A DNA stretch of 64,000 bases from Paracentrotus lividus (taxonomy: Eukaryota > Echinodermata > Echinoidea > Camarodonta > Echinidae). The DNA lies in the NCBI GenBank assembly GCA_940671915.1, contig CALNVZ010003433.1, positions 20,246,735 to 20,310,734 on the forward strand, written 5' to 3'. Positions 38,001 to 50,000 of the stretch are shown piece by piece. Made by a program: the position numbers and the translations under genes. Numbering within the stretch: position 1 is the first letter of the stretch; the number at the start of each line of letters is the position of its first letter. The notes under the pieces are model-generated. The model was not told the DNA's origin and did no database searches. It worked only from the letters and a program-made list of their open reading frames with translations.

Positions 38001-41000
38001 GTCTACATCCAACAATCCAGGAATGGCACAAACATGGTCCTCTGTTAGAGGTATTCATATTTATATATATATATACAAAATGTAACCTGCAATAGGCCTA
38101 TTTAATTTTGTATTTGGATGCTTCTAAAGCAATAACATGAAAGTGACAAAATGATGCACGTTTTTTGTTTTGTTTTGTTTTTGTTTTGTTCTTTATAAAA
38201 AAGGGATGTACAGGGCTCATAATGATACTAGTAGTGTAATTTATTTTACTGTTTTTCTCGGCTCATAGTTTACACCTTTATCACTGGTGACTTATTCATT
38301 GATATCAATAAAAATTTGTCACTTATTTTGAGCTAGGATACCTACAAGCTACTGTATGATGTGCGCAGTTCAAGGGATGTTGGGACAATCAGCTACATCA
38401 AAAACAAGTTTCGCCATCGAAACGTTAAACCAGACAAAGGGATGCACACCTTCAACACCACCAGACTTATTGCAACTTTCCACGGAAGCATATGTGGTTG
38501 CCACCGCCTGTGTGCACTTGGGTATCAACGATCCAAGAAAGATGCACAATGTTCCAGAAGGAAGTGACAGATTACCTTATTTTCAAGGTGTTATATCCTC
38601 AGTGGTGGAGATTGCGTTCCAGCACTTGGAAAAACCTGTGAGCGAGAACAAGGGGTATCCATGCTGCGTATGTAGAACTGATATTGAGGATGACATGATT
38701 GGTTGTGATAACTCTTCATGTCTTCATAGTTGGTGTCACCTTTCTTGCATAAATATGGCACCAGAAGATGTACCAAAGGAAAAATACTTTTGTTCCACAG
38801 AATGTTCTCAAGCAGCACAGAATTGAAGGGGAATTGTCCATACTACTGATGAGGATCATATATTTCAGTACTCCCGAGCATTGCTCTTTTGGGGGTTTGG
38901 AGAGCGGGCACGGTACGATGCCATTAGAGAAAATGATGGCGACTGCATGATTAGTAATTGGCAGTTTGATATGGTGGAGTTTCAGGAGAGACATCACCTG
39001 AAGTATTTCATTGAGGGTTTCAATTTGATCACCGATATGAATGGAGGAGTGTCACAGCGCATGGCGCAACAGATGAGATGGAATCGAACTGTCAACACTA
39101 TTGGAGGTGCGGGGCAAAACATTTCCATGGACCTAGCGATGGAACACTTGAATAAGGAGTTTGACTCTATAAGTTTTAATCGGCCATAAATATGCTGCCA
39201 GGATGTCACGGCCGTTATAATCGGACGTATGTTTGATTGACAAATACTCGTGAATGGGCAGTACTAGCTTTGTGAAATGCGATCTGTGATTGGCCAACAT
39301 ATCTGTGTACCAATACAACAGAAAATAAAATAGAAAGAGCCTATACTCTTTCAACAGGCCGTTTTGTAAAATAACAAAAAAAATTTTTGGACAACAAAAA
39401 ATCAACAAAGTGTTCATGGCACCGGTAGTTCCCAATTACGATCTGCCATAAACAATATAATTTCATAGACTTATGTTGATAATCTGATATTTCATTGCAT
39501 AGGTACCATTGGGTGTTTTGAAGAAAGATGAGACAAACAATGCTGATATGGTTGACATTCTCCAGAGCTACCATGATTACGTACCGTGCAAGCAAGATAG
39601 CAAACCTGTCACCACTATGCTCTTTGGAGATGGACTCAGTTGCGACCGAACAAATAATTCACAGAATGCCAGGATAAATTCGACAATGTCTTTGGACCGT
39701 CTGGAAGGTCTACATCCAACAATCCAGGAATGGCACAAACATGGCCCTCTGTTAGAGATATTCATATATATATATAACCTGCAATAGGCCTAATTTAATG
39801 TTGTATTTGGATCCTTCTATAGCAATAATAATGAAAGTGACAAAATGATGCACGTTTTTTTTTGTTTTTTTTTGTTGTTCTTCATAAAGAAGGGATATAC
39901 AGGGCTCATAATGATACTAGAAGTGTAATTTATTTTATTGTTTTTCTCGTCTCATAGTTTGCACCTTTATCATTTGTGACATATTCATTGATATAAATCA
40001 AAATTTGTCACTTATTTTGAGCTAGGATACCTACAAGCTGCTGTATGATGTGCACAGTTCAAGGGATGTTGGGACAATCAGCTACATCAAAAACAAGTTT
40101 CGCCATCAGAAACCAGACAAAGTGATGCCCACCTTCACCGCCACCACAGACTTATTGCAACTTTCCACGGAAGCGTATGTGGTTGCCACCGCCTGTGTGC
40201 ACATGGGTATCGACGATCCAAGAAAGATGCACAATGTTCCAGAAGGAAGTGACAGATTATCTTATTTTCAAGGTGTTGTATCGTCAGTGGTGGAGATTGC
40301 GTTCCAGCACTTGGCATAAATATGGCACCAGAAGAGGTACCAGAGTGAAAATACTTTTGTTCCACAGAGTGTTCCTAAGCAGCACAGAATTGAAGGGGAA
40401 TTGTCCATACTACTGATGAGGACCATATATTTCAATACTCCCAAGCATTGTTCTTTCAGGGGCTAGGAGAGCTTGCACGGTACGATGCCATTAAAGAAAA
40501 TGATGGCGACCGCATGATTAGTCATTGGCAGTTTGGTATGGTGAAGTTTCAGGAGAGACATCACCTGAAGAATTTCACTGAGGGTTTCAATTTGATCACT
40601 GATATGAATGGAGGAGTGTCACAGCGCATGGCGCAACAGATGAACAGATGAGATGGAATCGGAATGTCAACACTATTGGAGGTGCGGGGCAAAACATTTC
40701 CATGGACCTAGCATTGGAACACTTGAATAAGGAGTTTAAACAAGCAGTGAAGTCATGTGGTGGCAATATAACGCCAGGTATTATCAAGTGATATAGCAGG
40801 ATGATAGGCCTGCGTAAGGAATTCCAGTGCAAGTTCAATGCACACTTAACAAAAACAAGATGGATGAGGCGTGCACCTGGCAGTCGCAACATGCAGGACA
40901 ACACTCTGAATCTAGCTAAACTGCCTTTGATCATAGGTGTCTTGAGCACAACCCGGGAAGGAATCATGCTGGCTTTAGTGACTTCGTATTCAAACATGCT

Positions 41001-44000
41001 TTAACACTGCCAGACAAGTTCAGTGACCACATAGAAAAACACAAGAAAAATTGTGCCCAATGCATGGACTTAGCTCAAGCGAATGTGTCGTTTAGTTGAA
41101 GTGAAATTTATTGCAACAGAAAACACATGAAGAATAACAATCCTTTTCTTCTTCATTCAAAAAATACAAAATACAAAATTTAGAAAAAAAAAGAAAAGAA
41201 AAAAAGAAGAAAGGGAAAAAAAAGATAAAATTCTAGTATAGAGACTTCAAGACTTCACCCACTGTCATTGGAAGTGTGTCAGCTGTAAACAGCTGGTATT
41301 TTTACATATCGTACAGGTACCGGAGAGATCCCGGCTTTAGCTGGAAATCTTAGTACTGTACCTGAGGATGCAGCATTGACGATGACGACCAGTAATGATC
41401 CTAGGTAGCTTCCTAGACCTGTAGTCATCAGGAACAGTCCCATAACAACACCTTGCATGGAATCAGGTGCCTGAGAGTAGGCAAACTCAAGACCTGCAAT
41501 GATAATAATAGCGATAATATTAATGAGACAAGTAATTATCCAACTAGCTTCCTAGGTTATAGTCATAATATTAACAGTTGTTACATCTATTATACAAAAA
41601 AAATTAGGTAAATGGAGTGAATATTTTTCATGACATGAATAACAAGATGAATCCTCGACCACGCGCGGTCGAAATATATGCCTCCGCCATTGCCAGATCA
41701 GAAAAATATCGCACATTCATCTATTCATTTTGCATTATAGAATGACATTTTTTACCTTGACCTTTGACCTTGTGACCCCAAACAGACCCCTAATCAGAGC
41801 ATATTCCTCTAGTGATAGATACTACCCTTAAATTTAAAGTTTATACCTTTATTGGTTCCCAAGATATTGCGATGACAAACTCAATACATGGATTTTCACA
41901 TCTTGACCTCTGTGACCCTTGACCTTTGACCTATATAATCCATAATCTAAACAGATCATCTTCCTATAGCGGTAAATACTACACCTAAGTTTGAAGCTCA
42001 TATCTCCAATGGTTCTTGAGATATTGCGATAACGAGCTCAAAACATAGAATTTCACTATTTTTGACCTCCGTGACCTTGACCTTTGACCTACATGCTCCA
42101 AAATCTAATCAGATCATCTTCTTATAATGGTACATACTATCCTCAAGTTTGAAGTTGATATCTCAAATGGTTCTTGAGATATCGCGATAACGAACTCAAA
42201 ACATAGAATTTCACTATTTTTGACCTCCATGACCTTGACCTTTGACCTACACACTCCAAAATCTAATCAGATCATCTTCCTATGGTGGTAAATACTATCC
42301 CCAAGTTTGAAGTTGATCACTCAAATGGTTCTTGAGATATCGCGATAACGAGCAAGCGGGACGTACGGACGGACGTACGGACGGACGGACAACCCGAAAA
42401 CATGATGCCTCCGGCACCACCTTCGGTGGCGGAGGCATAAAAAGTAGATGTATCAATAAATGAAAACTCGCACAATTGAAAAAAAAGAAAATAATTTCAA
42501 CATTTGTTTTGTATAATACAAAACTGCTGCACAGAAGAAACTGACATGACATTTTAAATAGTGAAAGTGGACTGGGTCAGTGTAGTTGGTCGCAACATGC
42601 AATTGTGCAAAACGTATGGAACCAAAATTGCATGATTGATGATGTAATAGTAAAACAGGACAATTGATAAAGATTATGTGACATACAAACCACCTATCAA
42701 ATGACAAGAATCATTTTAGGTTCATTTTCATTTTATTTTCCCTGCCGCACATATGGGCTGAGTGACGGGCAAACTGTGGCAGCAAAGACTTGCACTACCA
42801 TCTCTCCCTTCCGACATGAAAATGACCAGCTTCTTTCCCTAACAAAGTTCTTTAATTGCTGCATATTCAAAAGCCTAATATACTCCATAGAAACGTGTGA
42901 TTCTTGATTCATATTTTTCCAAATTTCATCCCAAAGAAAGCTTGAAAGGCATCGTATCAAGCATCAAACTGAAAATCTCTCCATAGACTTTGTGCGCGTC
43001 GCTTCCCTGCTTCTTCTATCACCAGGACCATGTACGGCTGACACCTAACCCATGACATCACAGAGCTCCAGTCAGTTACCGTAAACTCCTTTCTTTTCTG
43101 AAACTTTTGTGACAAAAGTTGTGAGACACTCGGAAGAAAACACTCATCAAAAAACAGGTCATAGGATACAATACGTTTGAATCATGAGAAGAAAGTATAC
43201 ATTTGAAGTCAAGTTTGTAAGATAGATGCAATGAAGTTTCACTAATTTGATCTCAGATGACACATGCGACAAAAATTTACAGGAAGATGACTTCCTCAGG
43301 GCTTTTCATTGACCTAACACCCTGTAACTTCTGGCAACCCAACCCAAAACTTTAGATAAGGGTTAGAGTTAGGTTGGGTGGGTTTAGAGTCAGGGGAGAC
43401 ACATTATGGAAATAATTTCAACAAGACACTCATTTACATGTACCTGTAATACTGGTGAAGACTTCGCTAGCACCGATCAGTGTATACTGTGGGATCTGGG
43501 CAAAGACACTCACATCGGATGCATTGTATATATCATCAGCAATCATCTGCGGCCGATAACCCCCGTCTTTCATAACATTCTTTCTTGATATCTCTACTAT
43601 GGCTGCCAGTATCATAGAGCCGGAAGCAAATATCATGCCAATTCCTAAGAGTAGAGGAGAAATCAGAATAGAAGAGGTTTTTTAATTAATGTGTATTTGG
43701 TTTAGATCAGGGCAGACATGCATATTTTCAATTTATGGGATGTGGGCTTTTACACAACCAATCTCTTGTATGGTACACTGAAATTTTATTCCTAATCAGT
43801 GCCTATTTTTTAATGGCAGGCCACAAGAGCAGTTTGGCCTCAGATCAACATCACAGCTGATTGCAATCGATTGAGCTCAGTTGTACACAGAATAGTGATG
43901 ATGTCATTTGATATACTACTATTCTGCTAAACTCTGGATGTTGTCGTTCGCCAGTAGACAGGATTCCCCACAGGGAGGTCGACAAACTTGGGATTCATGG

Positions 44001-47000
44001 CATGCACCTGCATTGCAGATGAGCAGATGGCAGATCATAAATTCTACAACTGCCCGGACTTCTAACCCCTTGATGGGATGACTGAATTACCAAGCCAAAA
44101 CGATGCACAGATCAACTAGCTTACCCAACTTAGAGAAATAGCCTGATCTACAACACTATTAACTCACACAAAACAAGAAGATGATGTTGTTTGATTAGAA
44201 TCAACAGTGACATTAACGTTAAAATAAAACAGCCACAAACTTACCTATTCTCTTGAGCATGGACAGCTTCAATCCATGATTCTCCAAGCATGGGTAGATG
44301 AATCGGTCCATGATTGGTATAAGGATGAGGATGATGATCACGTTAAAGAGATTCAAGGCAGCTACCGGTACGGTGAATTTTCCATACTCCAGCCTCATCC
44401 TTTCTCCTTGAAGGACGTACGTGGAAGACATCTGTGCAAATGAGATGGCAATATACATTTATTGGTATAAGAATGAGGATCATGATTCACATTAAAGAGA
44501 TTCAAGGCAGCTACAGGATAGTGAATCCTCCATACTCCAGCCTCATCCTCTCTCCTTGAAGGACGTACGTGGAAGACATCTGTGCAAATGAGATGGCAAT
44601 ATACATTTATTGGTATAAGAATGAGGATCATGATCACATTAAAGAGATTCAAGGCAGCTACAGGTATAGTGAATCCTCCATACTCCAGCCTCATCCTCTC
44701 TCCTTGAAGGACGTAAATGGAAGACATCTGTGCAAATGAAGATGGCAATATACACTTGGTATAAGAATGAGGATCATGATCACATTAAAGAGATTCAAGG
44801 CAGCTACAGGTATAGTGAATCCTCCATACTCCAGCCTCATCCTCTCTCCTTGAAGGACGTAAATGGAAGACATCTGTGCAAATGAGATGGCAATATACTG
44901 CATCTACATGTACTTTCATCGTTTATACACTGTCTCTAGCATCATTGTAAACAAAGCAAATTCCATTTAATAATTACCTTTTTTGCCTTTATCTTCATAA
45001 TGCCTCAGTCTCATATCATGTACCAGGCCCTTGCGCTGTTGTAAAAACGGCTATTTGTCAAACTTGTAAAAACCGCACAATACAAAAAAAACAGCTGTTT
45101 TTCCAATGCTGCACAGTTGACGGAGCCGATATGTAATGAATGTATATAAAGCCCTGTTCCTGTGTCACATGAGGTATTCCTCTTTAAAATGCCTATGGTG
45201 ATGTCATGTTCTCATTATCTTTTGGTTGAGAGTGCCATTCCTATCTCGTCTCTATGGCGCAGTGTAGCATGAAATCAAACCATGCACTCTAGAATTAAAA
45301 GTCTGTAATCCGACCAATCGGGTGCTTTTGATGCTAACAAAGGATTATGAAAGCATTGATCATTAGGCTACTTAGTAGCAATACGCTGTTTTGCTCTGTA
45401 CATTTAGGGTTTTATGCCAATATAATACACAGATGGATATAGAGAATGGCAGCCAATACACTTGGCTTTGAAATATAAGAGTTGGTATGAGTTTGAAATC
45501 AAACTCTCCATGAATGTCCAAACAATTTTTAGATAATAGCATGTGCCCAGAAAAAAGTTCCGAGCAAACATACTAGGAATTCATAAATTCATACAAATTC
45601 CTCTTTTAATTCTTCCCTAATTAGAAACCATCTTCTCTTTACCTGGATATAAATGGTCCAATAGATGATGATGGGGATAAAGACCGGTATCACTCGCCCC
45701 AGAGACTTGACATCGTCTACATCCTGGTCCTGGTATTTCCCCCCTTTAGAGACCTTGGCCCTATCCAGGCACCCATCTAAATCTTCACCCTCTAAGTGGG
45801 GATGCCTGCATCTGCACTTGCTCGCCCCCTCGTAGGTGATCTTAACTACTTTTGTGAGGACGCTACCTATATGAAAAGAATAACGATAGCGCAGAAGAAA
45901 TCAACAGGGGATACAACAAATGTACTTGACAATGAATAAGGGGTAAATTGCCCTTTGGTCTCATCCCATATGGTCTAATACCATTTCGTCTATTTTATAA
46001 CCAATTTGTTTAATTACCTTTTGGTCTATGTACAAAATGTACCACTTCGCCTATTTACAATGTACCTTTTCGTCTAATTCCCATTATGTATAATGTCCAG
46101 TTTATCCAATGTCCATGTGGTCTATTACCACTAAGTTAATTCCAGTAAAAAACTATTCATATGGGCATTAGAGAAAATGCAATTAGACTATTTGGCTAAT
46201 AGACGCATTAGCAATTAGACCAAGTGGTCATCAGACAAAGTTAGAATTAGACCAAGTACATGTATGTGTTAAGACCAATTGTAAATTAGACAAATGGAGA
46301 ATTACATTTTTGTAGACCAACAGAGAATGAGACCAACTGCTATTAAACCAAGTGGATATAAACTGAATATGGATAGATGTCAACTGAATAAACTACATGT
46401 ATCTAACTGTACATTGATATCACCCAATCTCTTCATCAGTTCTAGACCTGTAAAAAATACACTTGCAGAAAACAGCATCACTTTCTTGCATATTTACATG
46501 TGGTCTTCACTTCTTTTGTAAGGATGCTACAATGTATATGACACAAGAACACTATTGTAATTAATCATAACAGGAGATAAATCTAGACAGTGAAATATGA
46601 CAATAATAATACTGATGAATATAATAGCAGTTTCAAATAAAGCATTTTACCAGGAAGTAACTGTGGAAAGAAAGGACCCTAGAGCTTACACATGTTAGAA
46701 GGAAGGTGTCAGGGCTTTAATTCAGGCTATTGAACAAATGATCACCTTTTGATGCAAGTGATGGGCAAAGTATCACTTGCCTAGATCCTCAAAAAGAAAA
46801 ATCCACTCTAGTCATCGATGCCTGCACTTATAACGTAAACGCATACAAATAAAGCACGCACAATTCATTTAGATTCATATATTTACCATTTTTGTAGGCT
46901 TAATCAAATGGGCTGAAGTGATCATGTCATAACAAAGGAATTAGCAAAATAATTATTACATCACAGAGAAATTTATCTGTCACTGCATGTGATGAAAAGT

Positions 47001-50000
47001 GATGGAACATGAAAAGCGAGTGGCAATGCACTTTTTTTTGCTCGTCCTCCAAATAATTGATAGGGTGTTATGGCTCTTCATGCTAAGGGCCGCTGAAGTG
47101 ATCATCGAAACTCAAAAGTACCATCACCACGAATGATGATGGGGAAAACTACAATTTATCACGTAATTGATTATTGACCAATCCTATTGCAAGATTCTTA
47201 GTGTGTGCAATATAATGCCTGATAACTACTATCCCTTGGAATTCAATGGTACAACGTTTAAATTTCAATTTGAATCATAAGTAAAAGAAATGAGAAGATG
47301 GTTCATTACCTTCGGGAGGTTTCATCAAGTATAAACTGCGACTGAGAGCAAGGGTGAATAGAGATAGTAGAATGGATACAGCAGGTATAGTGAAACCTAC
47401 ATCAAAACCAACTTCTTGTTGAACATAGACCACTGCAGAGTAGGCGATTCCAGAACCAACATTAATGAACCAGTAAAACCTTGATTTAAAAAGAATATAG
47501 AATATTGTCAAAGCAAGTATACATTAAAATGAAGTGCGTCCCAGAAAAAGCAGGACCCGAATGGTGAAAGCAAGCAGTAAATGAAATATAAAGTGAGTAT
47601 CGTATTAAAGTTCATCTCTTCTACTTTCTTTTGACATAAAAGAGCCTTGTATGGATGAACAAGAGGAATTAGAAATTTCAATGTTGATTCCGATTTGCAG
47701 AAATCAAAACAATAAGATCTGCACTGTAGGATTCCCCCAGCAATGGACGACCCTATGTGTTCACAATCCATGAGAGACTTGATGACTGAAACTTAACAAA
47801 GAATATAAAAAGCAAGGATAATGACTCTTTGTTTGGCAAGCTACAATGTAGTTTCCATCCTTCCAAATCACACCCACTTATTCTGTGCACAATCAAATTT
47901 ACAATCTAATTTCAACCACTTCTTGTTCAGGAATGCGTGGCTCTTTCGCATTGTATTACATGTACCGGTAGGTGTCATCCGAAAGAAGAAAGTTTGAACT
48001 TTAAAATGATACATCTAATATTTCACTATTTGCTTTGATTAACTGAAAAACACGACTGACAATTCAAGTTCCACTTTATTTGGGACACCCTGTAGTTGAT
48101 CAATAGGAAAGAAACAGTCAGAATAGAGAATCCAACATTAAAAATGATTTCTGTAAAATATACATTGTAAGAGGCCATGTGTTTTAAACTGGGCCCCCAT
48201 ATAGGTGGTGACGTTACATTTGCGCGATAAGCACAAACATGAAAAATTATATAAAATTTTAAATACATGTGCCATATGGGTATATTTGGTACTAATGTGA
48301 AGGAAATATATCTGCCAATAACTTAATATTAGAAGAAATACCAATGGTGCACTCATTTACAAGTAATTAGCAATTAATTAACTTGAAGTAGTCATATTTG
48401 CACGGTGGTGGAGGAGGAGGAGCATGAGGAGGAGGAGCATAAATTTCTGTTGCATTAATAAATCAGGTTTTAACATCATAAGATCTAACATAAGACAGTT
48501 AAATTGGAATATTATATCTATTAATTAATTAATTAAGTTAATCAATTTAATTAATTAATGTAAAATCAGTAAAATAATGTGATTTAACTTGTCTAGATTG
48601 TGGTCGTCAGGTATTTCTACGATTCACAAAGTGAAGTAAAATATTAGTTGATGCTAGGACATGGGTTTACTTATTCAGCCTACATGTTTAATTGTATTCT
48701 CACTACCATTTACCTATGCTTTGTTTACACAAAACAAAAGGAACTGTAATAATTGGATTGAGTTATTGATGAGGCACAGCAAATCCAACCACCAAAAAAC
48801 CCCACCATCTTAGACATTCCTCAACTCCATTAAGGAATTGTCTTCCCTAATGAAGTGAGATAATGATGATGATAATGGCTCTACCACATGTATGATTCAG
48901 TATTGCATAACATCTGTTTGCCATAAAAGTTATTTCATGGGTGATTGATTATTTACAATTCAAACTACATTTTACAATTGAACATCACTGCATTGGCTTG
49001 ATATGCTTTATCCTCACCAGGTAGATCATCTCAGAGATACCTTGCACGTGTCGGTTGACATGTCTCAACATGAACCAGATCAAATTAATTGTTTTAATAA
49101 GCACTGTAGATATATTTTATTGTAGTAAGTATTTGCAAACTATATTCATGTAACACTGTATAACTTTAAATAGGTTATAAGACATAACTGTGTCATATTT
49201 TGGAAGTAAATCATGCATTACTCATTGTAACACATATTTACCCAAATTTTCCTATCAGAAATTTTCGCTGAAAAGATGATCGCGCAAAATTATTTTAAAA
49301 AAGCTTACCCCTAACAAGTTATACATTGTTGGAAAGGTCTGACTTTGAGGAGTTCAAATATGCATGTCTTTTGTTGTAGGGTGAAATTTTGTTTCCATGG
49401 TAACCTTTTTCTGGAAGTACTTTTTTCCAACCGTTTTCGACATATTTGGCTCTGTAACTCCTTATGACTTCCCCATATCCCTTTTCTGATGGTATTTTCG
49501 GATTCCTCAGACAATTCTCTTTCAGAATATGTATACTTTTATAGGTATAAGATGTCAAATGTAAGAAGAATATTCGATTGAATAAAAACAGTACAATTCC
49601 TTGGAAAACTTGGGTTGTAACAGAAAAGGGCCCACCTCATAACGCATGGCCAAGATCTGAAAGATCACACCAAAAGTTTAACAAATTTTAAAAATGACTA
49701 AAAATTAGTAATGATTATTTTGTCTTTACATGCACATTCCAATGTGTATTTGTAATACTCCAGCCACTTTAGAGATGACAGGGGGAACTGGGTGTCATGG
49801 TGTAGTTATCTTCTTTCTTTTTTTCTTCTTCTTTTTTTTTTTTTTTTTTTTTTTGGGGGGGTGGTTAATTGTCCAACATATTAACTGAGAAAGTTAGTAA
49901 AATGGTTATTTGTTCAGGATCTTCAAAATAACCCCCAAATCAAGTACATTGTACATGTACCTTAGTGTAATCACTATCACACTGAATAATTTTCACAAAA

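Noticed and set aside
41101..41215. Possible LINE tail on the minus strand (A-rich, ttgaagtgaaatttattgcaac)
   Set aside because: Resembles a retroposon 3' end but is too short and low in complexity to support a call.
44395..44748. 117-codon frame covering several partial exon copies
   Set aside because: It runs through intronic acceptor sequence and changes frame relative to the exon between copies; an artefact of the tandem array.
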